From: Paracoccaceae bacterium
Lineage (GTDB): Bacteria; Pseudomonadota; Alphaproteobacteria; Rhodobacterales; Rhodobacteraceae
Reading direction: 5' to 3'
NCBI GenBank assembly: GCA_018222585.1
Contig: JAAFAB010000003.1
Location: forward strand, 662,151 to 726,150
DNA length: 64,000 bases
Of this stretch, positions 18,235 to 28,271 are shown in pieces. Position numbers and translations under genes: made by a program. The notes beneath the pieces were generated by a model. The model worked only from the letters and a program-made list of their open reading frames with translations. It was not told where the DNA came from and did no database searches. Numbering within the stretch: position 1 is the stretch's first letter; every line of letters begins with the position of its first letter.

Positions 18235-19257
18235 TCAGAGCTTCACCACCTGCTTGCCGGTATTGCCGCCCTTCAGCATCGAGAAGAAGGCGGCGGGCAT
18301 GTTCTCCAGCCCCTCGGTGACGTCTTCGAGATAGGCAATCTTGCCCTCCTTCACCAGCGGGGTGACCTCGGTGGCGAACTCCCTGAAGCGGGCGACGTGA
18401 TCGGTCTGCAGCAGGCCCTGGATCGTCAGCCGCTTGACCAGCGCCATGCGCCAGAGCTTTTGCAGCGGCATGGTGCCGGTTTCGTCCTTCTCGCCCGAGT
18501 ACCAGGCGATCATGCCGCAGACGATGATCCGGCCATGCAGGTTCATCAGCGGCAGCACGCCGCCCAGCACCGGGCCGCCGACGTTCTCGAAATAGATGTC
18601 GATGCCGTCGGGGCAGACCGCCGCCAGCGCCTCGCGCATCTCCTTGGCGGAGCGATGCGCGCGGTGATCGACGGCGGCGTCGAAGCCGAAACGGTCGGTC
18701 AGCAGGGCGCATTTCTCGGCGCCCCCCGCGATGCCGACCGTCCGCAGCCCCTTGCGCTTGGCCAACTGCCCGACCATCGAGCCCACGGGGCCGGTGGCGG
18801 CGGCGACGGCCAGGGTCTCGCCCTCCGTCATGCGGGCATAGGCGTCGAGCCCCGACCAGGCGGTGAAGCCGGGCATCCCCAGCACCCCGAGCGAGGTCGA
18901 GGGCGGCAGCGAGGGATCCAGCTTGCGGCACTCGCCGGCCGGCGCGACGCCATGGCTGGCCCAGCCGAACATGCCGAAGGCCAGGTCGCCCTCGCTGAAC
19001 TTGTCCGAGCGCGAGGCGATGACCACCCCCGCCGCGCCGCCGCCCATGGTCTTGTCCAGCTCCTGCGGGGCGGTGTAGCTGGCCACGTCGTCCATGCGGC
19101 CGCGCATGTACGGGTCCAGCGAGAGGTGGCTGACGGCCACCAGGATCTCGCCCTCGCCCGGCTCGGGCAGGGGCACCTCTTCCAGCCGGAAGTCGTCGGC
19201 CACCGGGAACCCTTCGGGGCGCCGTGCCAGCACCCAGCGTTTCATCGTGTCTGTCAT
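18235..19257 (-). CDS. NADP-dependent oxidoreductase, zinc-independent MDR family (CurA-like)
   Basis: A 340-residue medium-chain reductase of the leukotriene-B4 dehydrogenase/CurA type. It reduces activated double bonds with NADPH. The N-terminal GroES-like domain contains LDPYMRGRMDD. The Rossmann region contains AAATGPVGSMVGQLAKRKG, and ENVGGPVLGGVLPLM is typical. Zinc ligands are absent, as expected for the family. The start 19257 is supported by a GGGAGG box. It is divergent from smpB across about 100 bases. Confidence 0.92.
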   Translation of the reverse strand: MTDTMKRWVLARRPEGFPVADDFRLEEVPLPEPGEGEILVAVSHLSLDPYMRGRMDDVASYTAPQELDKTMGGGAAGVVIASRSDKFSEGDLAFGMFGWASHGVAPAGECRKLDPSLPPSTSLGVLGMPGFTAWSGLDAYARMTEGETLAVAAATGPVGSMVGQLAKRKGLRTVGIAGGAEKCALLTDRFGFDAAVDHRAHRSAKEMREALAAVCPDGIDIYFENVGGPVLGGVLPLMNLHGRIIVCGMIAWYSGEKDETGTMPLQKLWRMALVKRLTIQGLLQTDHVARFREFATEVTPLVKEGKIAYLEDVTEGLENMPAAFFSMLKGGNTGKQVVKL

Positions 19258-19358
19258 CTTGAAATCCTCCCTTGCGGCCACAGGTTAGGCCCTTCCGGTT
19301 CAGGGGCAAGCGGCATCGGTGGACAGCCACCGCCGGAAGGGATTAAAGAGGCGCGATC

Positions 19359-19832
19359 ATGGCCAAGAAACCAGAAAACCCGAATTACAAGGTGGTGGCA
19401 GAGAACCGCCGGGCGCGCTTCGACTACGCGATCGAAGAGGATATCGAATGCGGTGTCCAGCTGCACGGCTCCGAGGTGAAGTCACTGCGCACCGGCCAGT
19501 CCAACGTCGCCGAAAGCTACGCGGCGGTCGAGGACGGGGAACTCTGGCTGGTCAATTCCTACATCGCCCCCTACGAGCGCGCGATGTTCAGCCATGAGCC
19601 GCGCCGACGCCGCAAGCTGCTGGTTTCCAAGAAGGAACTGGCGGATCTGTGGAACGCGACGCAGCGCAAGGGGATGACCCTGGTGCCGCTGGTGATGTAC
19701 TTCAACCACCGTGGCATCGCCAAGATCAAGCTGGGCATCGCCAAGGGCAAGAAGAACCACGACAAGCGCGCCACCGAGGCCAAGCGGGACTGGAACCGGC
19801 AGAAGCAGCGGCTGCTGAAGGAGCAGGGCTAG
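19359..19832 (+). CDS. smpB: SsrA-binding protein SmpB
   Basis: tmRNA-binding protein of trans-translation, which rescues stalled ribosomes (157 residues, usual length). Characteristic segments are [20 protein letters not shown], the [18 protein letters not shown] loop and the basic C-terminal tail with [16 protein letters not shown]. No tmRNA gene is in the window. The sulfurtransferase gene follows after 78 bases. Confidence 0.97.
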   Translation: MAKKPENPNYKVVAENRRARFDYAIEEDIECGVQLHGSEVKSLRTGQSNVAESYAAVEDGELWLVNSYIAPYERAMFSHEPRRRRKLLVSKKELADLWNATQRKGMTLVPLVMYFNHRGIAKIKLGIAKGKKNHDKRATEAKRDWNRQKQRLLKEQG

Positions 19833-19910
19833 GGCCTCTCGGGGCTTTTCCTTGCGCTTGCCGGGCTGGAAGGCTAGGGAATCGGCGATTTTCTACGGAA
19901 AGGCGACCCC

Positions 19911-20768
19911 ATGCAGGACGATCCGCGGGTACTGGTCTCGACCGACTGGCTGGCAGAACATCTCAAGGACCCCGACCTGAGGATTCTTGACGCAAGCTGG
20001 TACCTGCCCGCCATGGGTCGCGATGCGAAGCGCGAATACGACGAGGCGCATATCCCCGGCGCTCGGTTCTTCGACATCGACGAGATTTCCGACCAGCGCT
20101 CCGACCTGCCCCACATGGCGCCGACGGTCGAGAAGTTCATGTCGCGCCTGCGCGCCATGGGTGTCGGCGACGGCCACCAGGTCGTGATCTACGACGGCGG
20201 TGGGATCTTTTCCGCCGCGCGGGTCTGGTGGACCTTCCGCCTGATGGGCCAGTTCGACGTGGCCGTGCTGGACGGTGGCCTGCCGAAGTGGATCAAGGAG
20301 GGGCGCCCGGTCGAGGATCTCGACCCGGTGATCCGCGACCGCCACATGACCGTGCGTCGCCAGAACCAGATGGTGAAGGACGTGACCCAGGTCAGCGCCG
20401 CCGCCAAGCTGGGCGACTACGAGATCGTCGATGCCCGCCCCGCCGACCGTTTCACCGGCGCCACGCCCGAGCCGCGCGCCGGGCTGCGCTCGGGTCATAT
20501 CCCGGGATCGAAGAACGTGCCCTTCGGTGACCTGCTGGTGAAGGGCCAGACCCTGAAAAGCCCCGACGAGATCCGCAAGGTCTTCGAGGGCGCCGGGGTC
20601 GACCTGTCAAAGCCGGTCATCGCCTCCTGCGGATCGGGCGTCACCGCCTGCATCCTGGCGCTGGCGCTGGAGCGCATGGGCAAGACCGACCACGCGATTT
20701 ACGACGGCTCCTGGGCCGAGTGGGGCGCCTTCCCCACCCTGCCCGTGGCCAAGGGCCCCCTGAAATAA
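19911..20768 (+). CDS. sseA: 3-mercaptopyruvate sulfurtransferase
   Basis: Two-domain rhodanese that transfers sulfur from 3-mercaptopyruvate to thiols or cyanide (285 residues). The inactive N-terminal rhodanese domain spans about 8-130. The catalytic domain spans about 160-280, with Cys240 in the loop CGSGVT, which is the mercaptopyruvate rather than thiosulfate signature. It is 28 bases upstream of the aminotransferase gene. That pairing is suggestive, because an aminotransferase can make mercaptopyruvate from cysteine. Confidence 0.93.
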   Translation: MQDDPRVLVSTDWLAEHLKDPDLRILDASWYLPAMGRDAKREYDEAHIPGARFFDIDEISDQRSDLPHMAPTVEKFMSRLRAMGVGDGHQVVIYDGGGIFSAARVWWTFRLMGQFDVAVLDGGLPKWIKEGRPVEDLDPVIRDRHMTVRRQNQMVKDVTQVSAAAKLGDYEIVDARPADRFTGATPEPRAGLRSGHIPGSKNVPFGDLLVKGQTLKSPDEIRKVFEGAGVDLSKPVIASCGSGVTACILALALERMGKTDHAIYDGSWAEWGAFPTLPVAKGPLK

Positions 20769-20796
20769 GACCCTGGCACCAAGGGAAAGTGAGAGA

Positions 20797-21981
20797 ATGT
20801 TCGAGAACCTCAAGGAACAACCCGCCGACAAGATCCTTCAGCTGATGGAGTTCTACAAGGCCGACCCCCGGGACGAGAAGATCGACCTGGGCGTGGGTGT
20901 CTACAAGAACGCCGAAGGGGTCACCCCGGTCATGCGCGCCGTGAAGGCGGCCGAGAAGCTGATCTGGGAAGAGCAGTCGACCAAGTCCTACACCGGCCTG
21001 GCCGGTGATCCGGCCTTCGCCGACGGCATGGTCTCGCTGGTGCTGGCCGACGCGGTCGAGCGTGGCCAGGTGGCCGCCGTGGCGACCCCCGGCGGCACCG
21101 GCGCCGTGCGCCAGGGCTTCGAGATGATCCGCCTTGCCAATCCCGAGGCACGGATCTTCGTCAGCGATCCGACCTGGCCCAACCACCTGTCGATCCTGAA
21201 GTTCATGGACATGCCGGTGGTCACCTACCGCTATTTCGACAGCGAGACCGGGGCAGTGAACTTCGACGGCATGATGGAAGATCTGAAGCAGCTGAAGGCC
21301 GGCGATGTCGTGCTTCTGCACGGCTGCTGCCACAACCCGACCGGCGCCAACCTGAACCTGGTGCAGTGGAAAGAGGTCGTGGCCCGCCTGAACGAGGCCG
21401 GCGCCATGCCGATGATCGACATCGCCTACCAGGGCTTCGGCGACGGGCTGGACGAGGATGCGGCGGGCACCCGCCTGGTGGCCTCCTCGGTGCCGGAGTG
21501 CCTGATCGCGGCCTCCTGCTCGAAGAACTTCGGCATCTACCGCGAGCGCACCGGCCTGCTGATGGCGGTCTCTGCCGATGCGGCAAAGACCAAGGTGGCG
21601 CAGGGCACGCTGAACTTCCTCAACCGTCAGAACTACTCGTTCCCGCCGGATCACGGTGCCCGAGTCGTGGCGACGATCCTCAACGACCCCGCCCTGCGGG
21701 CCGACTGGGCCGCCGAGCTGGAAGAGGTGCGCCTGGGGATGCTGGAGCTGCGCAAGCAGCTGGCCGGCGAGTTGCAGCGCCTGACCAACTCGGACCGTTT
21801 CGCCTTCCTGGCCGAACACCGCGGCATGTTCTCGCGCCTCGGCACCACGCCCGAGCTGGTCGAGAAGATGCGCGCCGACAGCGGTATCTACATGGTCGGC
21901 GATTCGCGGATGAACATTGCGGGGCTGAACACCCAGACCGTGCCGGTGCTGGCCAGGGCCATCGTCGACGCGGGCGTCTGA
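20797..21981 (+). CDS. Aromatic/aspartate amino acid aminotransferase
   Basis: Class I PLP-dependent aminotransferase of the AspC/TyrB Ialpha subgroup (394 residues). The PLP lysine is Lys243 in SCSKNFGIYRERTG, and HGCCHNPTGANL carries the conserved Asn-Pro-Thr-Gly. The substrate-carboxylate Arg is in DSRMNIAGL near the C-terminus. Substrate choice between aspartate and aromatic acids cannot be decided. It probably shares a transcript with sseA. A GC-rich hairpin follows immediately at 21990. Confidence 0.93.
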   Translation: MFENLKEQPADKILQLMEFYKADPRDEKIDLGVGVYKNAEGVTPVMRAVKAAEKLIWEEQSTKSYTGLAGDPAFADGMVSLVLADAVERGQVAAVATPGGTGAVRQGFEMIRLANPEARIFVSDPTWPNHLSILKFMDMPVVTYRYFDSETGAVNFDGMMEDLKQLKAGDVVLLHGCCHNPTGANLNLVQWKEVVARLNEAGAMPMIDIAYQGFGDGLDEDAAGTRLVASSVPECLIAASCSKNFGIYRERTGLLMAVSADAAKTKVAQGTLNFLNRQNYSFPPDHGARVVATILNDPALRADWAAELEEVRLGMLELRKQLAGELQRLTNSDRFAFLAEHRGMFSRLGTTPELVEKMRADSGIYMVGDSRMNIAGLNTQTVPVLARAIVDAGV

Positions 21982-21989
21982 TCTCTGCA

Positions 21990-22014
21990 GGGTTCCACAG
22001 CCTCTGTGGAGCCC
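21990..22014 (+). terminator. Possible terminator hairpin after the aminotransferase
   Basis: An 11-bp stem (GGGTTCCACAG at 21990-22000 with CTGTGGAGCCC at 22004-22014, one G-T pair) has a three-base loop. No T-run follows, so it may be an RNA-stabilising or weak terminator structure. Confidence 0.45.
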
Positions 22015-22077
22015 TGACGCTTGACCGGCGCGCCCGGCTGGCCGACCATCCCCGCAACCAGCGGAGGAGAGGACGCC

Positions 22078-22677
22078 ATGCGGAAACTACAGGTGCAGGG
22101 GGTGCATCACATCACCCTCACCGGCGCCGACCGGCAGACCAGCATCGACTTCTGGGAGGGCGTGCTGGGAATGCCCTTCGTCTTCGATCAGCCCAACCTC
22201 GATGATCCGAACCAGGGGCATCTCTACTTCGATCCCGGTGACGGGCGGCTGATCACCATCTTCACCAACGAAGAGCGCAAGCGCGTCCATGACCGCACGC
22301 CGATGGATCCCGGCTGCGTGCATCACCTGGCCTTCAACGTTTCTGCCGCCACCTTCGCCCAGGCCGTCAGGCGGCTGGACGAGCGCGGTATCCACCACTC
22401 GGGCGTCAAGGACCGGGGCTTCATGGATTCGATCTACTTCAAGGACCCCCTCGGCCTGCTGATCGAGCTGGCCAGCTACAAGTTCTTCCCGCCCGAGGGC
22501 TCGACCCATGCCGAGGTGCTGCTGGAAGCCCACAGGATCCGGATCGACCGCGGCGATTACAACATCGCCGAAGAGCACCTGGCCGATGCCATCGAACGTA
22601 TCGTGGAACGCCGCACCGGAACCCTGTCCGACAGCCGGGCGCCGGCGGACCCTTACAGCGGACAGTCCGGGGGCTGA
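22078..22677 (+). CDS. VOC (glyoxalase/extradiol dioxygenase fold) family protein
   Basis: A 199-residue protein with two beta-alpha-beta-beta-beta modules. Likely metal ligands are His in GVHHITLTG, His in CVHHLAFN and Glu in GLLIELASYKF, as in ring-cleaving or isomerising VOC metalloenzymes. The C-terminal 50 residues are helical (RIRIDRGDYNIAEEHLADAIERI). ATG 22078 follows a GGAGGAGAGG box. The substrate is unknown. The stop abuts the stop of the convergent mtfA-like gene with no spacer. Confidence 0.85.
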   Translation: MRKLQVQGVHHITLTGADRQTSIDFWEGVLGMPFVFDQPNLDDPNQGHLYFDPGDGRLITIFTNEERKRVHDRTPMDPGCVHHLAFNVSAATFAQAVRRLDERGIHHSGVKDRGFMDSIYFKDPLGLLIELASYKFFPPEGSTHAEVLLEAHRIRIDRGDYNIAEEHLADAIERIVERRTGTLSDSRAPADPYSGQSGG

Positions 22678-23496
22678 CTACCGGGACGGGGACCACTCCG
22701 CCGGATCGAGGGCGAAGAACCGGCTGAGCTGGGCATAGACCTCGGGCGCGTGGTCGCGGATCCGGTGCGGGGTCTCGAAGAAGGCTTCGACGGCCACGGC
22801 GAAGAACTCCTGCGGGCCCTCGGCGCCATAGGGATCGAAGAGGGTCTGGCGGTGGTTCTCGACCCGGTAGACATGCTGGGCGAAAGCCTCCTCAAAAACG
22901 TGGCGCCATTCGGCGGGGTCCTGTCCCGGCGCGAGCTCGGGCATCCCGTCGGTCGCGCCGGACAGGTCGTCCAGCTGATGCGCGAACTCGTGGAACACCA
23001 CGTTGTGCCCGTCGTGCGGCAGGTCGGCACCGCGCTGCGTGTCCGCCCAGGACAGCACGACCGGCCCACGCGACCAGCTCTCGCCGGTGCGCACCGTCAT
23101 GCGCTCGGTCACCACGTAGCCGTCATGGTCCTTCATCCGCGAGCGGAAGGCGCCGGGATAGACCAGCACGCTGCGCAGGGTGTCGTACCAGGCGCCCGAA
23201 TTGGCCACCAGCAGGCAGGCCTGGGCAGCGATCGACAGGCGCATCTCTTCGGTCACCTCCAGCCCGTCGCAGCCGACGAAATCCACCTGGTCGAGGAAAT
23301 CGGTGATCCGCGCCTCGTAGCCGGCGCGCAGATGCGACGGCAGGGCCCGGGACAGGGGCACCTCGGCGGCGACAACGGCGCGTTCCTCCTCGCTCAGGCC
23401 CGCGCTGCGACGCGCCTCGCGAGCCTTCCGGCGCGCAAGGCTCCAGAAGGCGAAGGCCGCGACGAGGATCAGGACGAAAAGCAGGAAAGGGATCAT
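22678..23496 (-). CDS. Zinc-dependent peptidase, MtfA (M90) family
   Basis: A 272-residue protein with an N-terminal membrane anchor (residues 1-20) and a gluzincin-type motif HEFAHQLDD, giving His169, Glu170 and His173. A third ligand is probably the Glu in VAVEAFFETP. E. coli MtfA is a peptidase that also sequesters the glucose repressor Mlc; a membrane anchor is not part of that protein, so the role here may differ. It is tail-to-tail with the VOC gene. Confidence 0.88.
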   Translation of the reverse strand: MIPFLLFVLILVAAFAFWSLARRKAREARRSAGLSEEERAVVAAEVPLSRALPSHLRAGYEARITDFLDQVDFVGCDGLEVTEEMRLSIAAQACLLVANSGAWYDTLRSVLVYPGAFRSRMKDHDGYVVTERMTVRTGESWSRGPVVLSWADTQRGADLPHDGHNVVFHEFAHQLDDLSGATDGMPELAPGQDPAEWRHVFEEAFAQHVYRVENHRQTLFDPYGAEGPQEFFAVAVEAFFETPHRIRDHAPEVYAQLSRFFALDPAEWSPSR

Positions 23497-23577
23497 GGGC
23501 GCCTCGGGGTGGATCGTTCCCTACCTAGTCACCCTCACCGCAAAGACAAAGGCCGACAGACCGGGCGCCACGTCCTG

Positions 23578-23605
23578 GCCCATCACCAGGCTGAAAATAC
23601 TCATG
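23578..23605. repeat. REP-like repeat relic (copy 8)
   Basis: CATCACCAGGCTGAAAATACTC matches the repeat-unit head found at 54117 and 60440, but the usual GGGGGCAGAGCCCCC palindrome is missing, so this looks decayed. It lies between mtfA and dapA. Confidence 0.6.
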
Positions 23606-23632
23606 GCGACACCGGCCCCGAGGCGCACCGTC

Positions 23633-23663
23633 AAAGAAAAGGGCCGCCCCGAAAGGACGGCCC
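23633..23663 (-). terminator. Rho-independent terminator of dapA
   Basis: Read on the minus strand, GGGCCGTCC pairs with GGGCGGCCC (one G-T pair) around a five-base loop and is followed by CTTTTCTTTG. It lies 24 bases after the dapA stop. Confidence 0.8.
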
Positions 23664-23686
23664 CGGATCTGTCATGACGCGGCCGT

Positions 23687-24574
23687 TCAGGCGGCAGCGG
23701 CCTCGTGGAGACCGGCATGGCGCATGGCGGCGCGGATCTTTTCCTTCACCGGGTCCGAGACCTCCAGCAGCGGCAGGCGCACCTCGCCCGAGCACAGGCC
23801 CAGCTCGGCCATGGCGAACTTGGCGCCGCAGAGGCCGGGCTCGAGGAAGATCGCCTCGTGCAGGGGCAGCAGCAGGTCCTGGTATTCCAGCGCCTTGGCA
23901 TAGTCGCCCGCCAGGGTCGCGGCCTGCATCTGCGCGCAGAGCTTCGGCGCCACGTTGGCGGTGACGGAAATGCAGCCGACGCCGCCCATGGCGTTGAAGC
24001 CGACGGCCGTCGCATCCTCGCCCGAGAGCTGGCAGAAATCGGCGCCGCAGAGCATCCGGGTGAAGGCGACACGGTCGAGGCGGCCGGTGGCATCCTTGAC
24101 GCCGACGATGCGCGGCAGCTGGGCCAGCACGGCCATGGTCTCGGGCACCATGTCGACCACGGACCGACCGGGGATGTTGTAGATCACGATCGGCAGATCC
24201 GCCGCATCGTGCATCGCGGTGTAATGGGCGATCAGGCCGGCCTGGGTCGGCTTGTTGTAGTAGGGCGTCACCACCAGCGCGGCATCGGCTCCCACTTCGG
24301 CGGCGTGCTTGATCAGGCGGATGCCCTCGGCGGTGTTGTTGGCACCGGCCCCGGCGATCACCGGAATCCGGCCCGCAACGGCCTTCACCACCTCTTCCAC
24401 CACGATCTCGTGCTCGCGCAGGGACAGGGTGGGGGATTCGCCGGTCGTGCCGACGGGCACCAGCCCGTTCGAGCCTTCCGCCACATGCCAATCGACGAGT
24501 TTCTTCAGCGTATCCAGATCCAGCTCGCCGTCCTTGAACGGCGTGACCAGGGCAGGAATGGACCCCTTGAACAT
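23687..24574 (-). CDS. dapA: 4-hydroxy-tetrahydrodipicolinate synthase
   Basis: Condenses pyruvate with aspartate semialdehyde in lysine and diaminopimelate synthesis (295 residues). The Schiff-base Lys160 is in [10 protein letters not shown], Tyr132 is in IYNIPGRS, and the GTTGE substrate loop is at 42-46. The start at 24574 follows an AGGAG box. It is divergent from the lytic transglycosylase gene, which also concerns the cell wall, and the two share a 145-base control region. Confidence 0.96.
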   Translation of the reverse strand: MFKGSIPALVTPFKDGELDLDTLKKLVDWHVAEGSNGLVPVGTTGESPTLSLREHEIVVEEVVKAVAGRIPVIAGAGANNTAEGIRLIKHAAEVGADAALVVTPYYNKPTQAGLIAHYTAMHDAADLPIVIYNIPGRSVVDMVPETMAVLAQLPRIVGVKDATGRLDRVAFTRMLCGADFCQLSGEDATAVGFNAMGGVGCISVTANVAPKLCAQMQAATLAGDYAKALEYQDLLLPLHEAIFLEPGLCGAKFAMAELGLCSGEVRLPLLEVSDPVKEKIRAAMRHAGLHEAAAA

Positions 24575-24719
24575 GACACGCTCCTTTTCATCGTGGCGGG
24601 CGGCGGCGGAAAACCGCGCGGACCCGGGGGGGAAACCGTCCTGTCCGAGATGTGAGTTGAGGGACGGGCACGGCGCTTTATCGTTGGGTCGGAATATCCT
24701 TGGAACGGGGCCAAAACAA

Positions 24720-26714
24720 GTGATAGCGCGACGTTTGACGCCGGTTTTCGCCGCCCTGCTGGCGATGACCCTCTCGGCACAGGCCCTTCCGGTCCAGGCC
24801 GAAGGGCCGTCGCGCATGGCGCCGCGACCCTTGGCCTGGGCCTTTCAAGCCATGGCGCGGGGTGACTGGGCGCGGGCGCGTGACATCGCGGCGCGGGACG
24901 GTCTGGTCGGCCCCGAGATCGTCGAATGGCAGCGCCTGCGCGCCGGACAGGGGACGGCCACCGAGGTGCTGGTCTTCCTCGCCGCTCATCCCGACTGGCC
25001 CGGCATGGCGCTGCTGCGCCGCCAGAGCGAAGACGCCTTCCGCGAGGCCAGTGACGCCCAGGTGCTTGCCTTCTTCGACGGCGGGGCCCCGGGCACGCCC
25101 GAAGGCACCGTCCGCTATGCACAGGCGCTGGCGGGGGCGGGCAGAAGCTCGGAGGCAGAGGAACAGCTTGTGCGTGCCTGGCGCGAGATGCCGATGCCCG
25201 CGTCGCTGGAGACCCGCCTTCTGGCCGATCACGCCGATCTTCTGGCCCCCCATCATGCCGCCCGCGCCGAGGCGATGTTCTGGGAAGGTGCCAGCGATGA
25301 CCAGCAACGCATGGCCGACCGCCTCTCGGGCGACGCGGCGCAGCTGTCCGAGGCGCGGCGCCTCGCCCGTGCCGGCGACGAGGGGGCCGATGCCGCGATC
25401 CGCGCCCTGCCGAAGGCACTGCGCAGCGACGCCGCCCTCAGCTATGCCCGTTTCCGTGCCGCGATGAACGCCGGGCGCGACTCGGACGCCCGTGAAATCC
25501 TGCTGGAGCAGAGCGAGCTGCCCGTTGGTCTCGGCCGGGGCGATCTCTGGTCGCCCGAGCGCCGCCTCTGGGCACGAGAGGAGATGTGGGAGGGCGATCC
25601 GAACCTTGCCTACCAGCTTTCCGCCCATCACCAGCTGACCGAGGGCGCCAACTTTGCCGACCTTGAATGGCTGGCGGGCTACATCGCCCTGCGGCAGCTG
25701 GATCAGCCCCGTGTTGCCCTGGGCCACTTCCAGCGTCTTGCCGAGGGGGTCGAGACGCCGATCTCTCTGGCGCGCGCACAGTATTGGGCCGGGCGCGCGC
25801 AGGAGGCACTTGGCAATGCCGAGGGCGCCCGTGCCGCCTATGCCGCCGGGGCGGCGCACCAGACGACCTTCTACGGGCTTCTTTCGGCAGAACGCGCCGG
25901 GCTGCCCTTCGACGAGGGGCTGGGGGCGACGGGGCCACAGGTGGCATGGCGTGGAACCCCGGTGGAGGGCGCCGAGCTGCGCCAGGCGGCCATGCTGCTG
26001 GATTCGGCGGGCCAGTCCTACCTGGCGGAGCTTTTCCTGCTGCACTACGCCGAGGGGCTGGACGAAACCGGGCAGCGCCAACTCTCGGCGCTGCTGGAGT
26101 CCGGCGGCCACCCGCATCTGGCCGTGCGCATGGGCAAGCTGGCCGCCGCGGGCAGCGTGATCCTGCCGCGCGCCTATTTCCCGCTGCACCCGATGGCCGA
26201 CATGTCCCTGCCGATCGCCAAGGAAATGGCCCTGGCCATCGCCCGCCGTGAAAGCGAATTCGATCCGGCCGCGCGCTCGGCTGTCGGGGCCTCGGGTCTG
26301 ATGCAGCTGATGCCCGACACGGCGGTCAACGTCGCCGCCGGGCTGGGCATCGCCCACGAGCCGGACATGCTGACCCGCGACTGGCCGCACAACGTGGCGC
26401 TCGGCTCCGCCTATCTTGCGGAACTGGCCGGCGACTTTGCGGGCAATGTCGTGCTGATGTCGGTGGGCTACAATGCCGGTCCGCATCGCGCCCGCGCCTG
26501 GATCGAGCGCAACGGCGATCCCCGCGACCCGGATGTCGACATCGTCGACTGGATCGAGGCGATCCCCTACCGCGAGACCCGCAACTACGTGCAGCGCGTG
26601 GCCGAAAGCCTGCCGATCTACCGCGCCCGGCTGGGCCGGGATCCGCTGCCGGTGCCGTTCAGCGCCGAGCTGGCCGGCTCAACGCTGATGCCGCTCGCGC
26701 CAGAAGGTGAATAG
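24720..26714 (+). CDS. slt: Soluble lytic murein transglycosylase
   Basis: Periplasmic enzyme that cleaves peptidoglycan with formation of 1,6-anhydro ends (664 residues from GTG). The signal peptide is about residues 1-27 ([21 protein letters not shown]). A long helical superhelix (about 40-480) precedes a C-terminal SLT domain with catalytic Glu511 in RRESEFDP, then [10 protein letters not shown] and [15 protein letters not shown] 24720 is chosen because it gives a complete signal peptide; ATG 24765 would cut it short. Its last 36 bases overlap the convergent EamA gene. Confidence 0.92.
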   Translation: MIARRLTPVFAALLAMTLSAQALPVQAEGPSRMAPRPLAWAFQAMARGDWARARDIAARDGLVGPEIVEWQRLRAGQGTATEVLVFLAAHPDWPGMALLRRQSEDAFREASDAQVLAFFDGGAPGTPEGTVRYAQALAGAGRSSEAEEQLVRAWREMPMPASLETRLLADHADLLAPHHAARAEAMFWEGASDDQQRMADRLSGDAAQLSEARRLARAGDEGADAAIRALPKALRSDAALSYARFRAAMNAGRDSDAREILLEQSELPVGLGRGDLWSPERRLWAREEMWEGDPNLAYQLSAHHQLTEGANFADLEWLAGYIALRQLDQPRVALGHFQRLAEGVETPISLARAQYWAGRAQEALGNAEGARAAYAAGAAHQTTFYGLLSAERAGLPFDEGLGATGPQVAWRGTPVEGAELRQAAMLLDSAGQSYLAELFLLHYAEGLDETGQRQLSALLESGGHPHLAVRMGKLAAAGSVILPRAYFPLHPMADMSLPIAKEMALAIARRESEFDPAARSAVGASGLMQLMPDTAVNVAAGLGIAHEPDMLTRDWPHNVALGSAYLAELAGDFAGNVVLMSVGYNAGPHRARAWIERNGDPRDPDVDIVDWIEAIPYRETRNYVQRVAESLPIYRARLGRDPLPVPFSAELAGSTLMPLAPEGE

Positions 26715-27545
26715 GCCCGCGCCGATGATCAGCGCCGCGCCAAGCGCGACGTTGAGGCGGATGGTCTCTCCGAACACGGGAATCGCGACCATGGCACCGA
26801 AGGCCAGCTGGAAGTAGGCGAAGGGCTGCACCGCCGAGGCCTCGGCCAGCTCGTAGGCCTTGATAAGGGTGAAATGCCCCAGCACCCCGGTCACGCAGAG
26901 CAGCGACATCCAGGCCCAGTCCGAGGCGATCATCGGTTCCCAGAACCAGATGCCGATGACGGTCATCACCGCTGCGCCGACGGTGCCGGTCCAGAAGAAG
27001 GAGGTCGCCGCGCTGTCCTTGCGTGCGACATAGCGGTTGGCCAGCCCGTAGCCGGCGAACATCACCGCCGAGATCAGCGGCAGGATCGCGGCGGGAGCGA
27101 AGACGCCGATGCCCGGTTGCAGGATCACCATGACGCCGATGAAGCCGACGCCGATGGCGCTCCAGCGGCGCCAGCCGACCTTTTCGCCCAGCACCGGGCC
27201 GGAGAGGGCCGCGATGATCAGCGGATAGCAGATGAAGACCGCCTGGCTTTCGATGATGCCGAGGTAGGTGAAGCCCAGCACCATGACGCAGACCTCGAGC
27301 GCCAGCAGGGCACCGCGGAAGCTCTGGATCAGCGGCTGGCGGGTCTTCGCGGCGGCGCGGATGCTGCCGGCATTGCGCCGGGCGATCACCAGCACGAAGG
27401 CGGCGAAGAACCAGTAGCGGATCATCACCACCATCCAGACATTGTAGGTCCCCGCCAGGTGGCGCGAGAGCGCGTCCTGGCAGGCGAAGACGAATGTGGT
27501 GAAGAGCATCAGCGCGATGCCGCTCCGGGTATTCTGTTCGGTCAT
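26679..27545 (-). CDS. EamA-family (DMT superfamily) transporter
   Basis: A 288-residue inner-membrane protein with about ten hydrophobic helices in two EamA repeats, ending in a short basic tail. The segment LLALEVCVMVLGFTYLGIIE and the second-half AYELAEASAVQPFAYFQL are typical. The start overlaps the mnmD stop by four bases, so it is the second gene of an mnmD operon. The 3' end overlaps slt antisense by 36 bases. The substrate is unknown. Confidence 0.88.
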   Translation of the reverse strand: MTEQNTRSGIALMLFTTFVFACQDALSRHLAGTYNVWMVVMIRYWFFAAFVLVIARRNAGSIRAAAKTRQPLIQSFRGALLALEVCVMVLGFTYLGIIESQAVFICYPLIIAALSGPVLGEKVGWRRWSAIGVGFIGVMVILQPGIGVFAPAAILPLISAVMFAGYGLANRYVARKDSAATSFFWTGTVGAAVMTVIGIWFWEPMIASDWAWMSLLCVTGVLGHFTLIKAYELAEASAVQPFAYFQLAFGAMVAIPVFGETIRLNVALGAALIIGAGLFTFWRERHQR

Positions 27546-28222
27546 CTGCGCCGTGCCTGCGTCATGTGTCTCTTGCGCCCGTATCCCGGCGCGCGTGTCA
27601 CGTCAAAGCCGGCAGCCTCCAGCCCTCGCCGTACATGCCCCGCCGCCGTGTAGGTCGCCGCCGAGCCGCCGGGGGCGGTATGGTCATGGACGGCCTGCAT
27701 CAGCTCCTCTCCCCAGAGCTCGGGGTTCTTGGCGGGCGAGAAACCGTCGAGGAACCAGGCATCGGCCTGCGCGGCCCATGCGGGCAGGGTTTCGCGCGCA
27801 TCCCCGGTGATCATGCGGAAGCTGAGGCCCGGCAGGTCGAACCTGTCTTCGCCGAGATGCGGGGCCATCAGCGTGGCCTCGGCGGAGATCTCGGGGAAGG
27901 CGGCCTGGGCGCGGGCCATGTCGGCGGGCGCCATGGGGAAGGCCTCGAAGGTGGTGAACTGCAGGGTGCCGGCTTGTCCGGTCTCGCGCCACAGCTTCCA
28001 GGCGGCGAGCAGGTTCAGCCCGGTGCCGAAACCCAGCTCGGCGATGTGGAAACCGTCGCGGAAGCGAGCGGGCAGGTCATTGCCCGCGAGGAAGACGTGA
28101 TGCGTCTCGGCCAGCCCGTTGCCGAGGCTGAAATAGGGGTCGTCGAAACGGGTGGCGACGGGGACATCGCCCTCGGCCCAGGAAAGCTCAGGCTGCGACT
28201 TTTCAGGCTGCTGGCCCTGCAT
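27542..28222 (-). CDS. mnmD: tRNA U34 5-aminomethyl-2-thiouridine methyltransferase (MnmD)
   Basis: SAM-dependent enzyme for the last methylation step of mnm5s2U34 in tRNA wobble positions (226 residues). The SAM motif is ELGFGTGLNLL (about 60-70). DAWFLDGFSPAKNPELW is the MnmC family signature. In E. coli this domain is fused to an FAD-dependent oxidoreductase; here the protein stops after the methyltransferase, and a stand-alone oxidoreductase is encoded divergently 49 bases away. The leader has an AGAGGA box. Confidence 0.92.
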   Translation of the reverse strand: MQGQQPEKSQPELSWAEGDVPVATRFDDPYFSLGNGLAETHHVFLAGNDLPARFRDGFHIAELGFGTGLNLLAAWKLWRETGQAGTLQFTTFEAFPMAPADMARAQAAFPEISAEATLMAPHLGEDRFDLPGLSFRMITGDARETLPAWAAQADAWFLDGFSPAKNPELWGEELMQAVHDHTAPGGSAATYTAAGHVRRGLEAAGFDVTRAPGYGRKRHMTQARRR

Positions 28223-28271
28223 CGTCTTATCCTCTAGGAGTTCGGCGCGAAGATGAGGCGAGGGCAGGGGA

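Noticed and set aside
19258..19358. tmRNA (ssrA) gene next to smpB
   Set aside because: The intergenic regions on both sides of smpB are too short and lack a tRNA-like acceptor end or tag reading frame.
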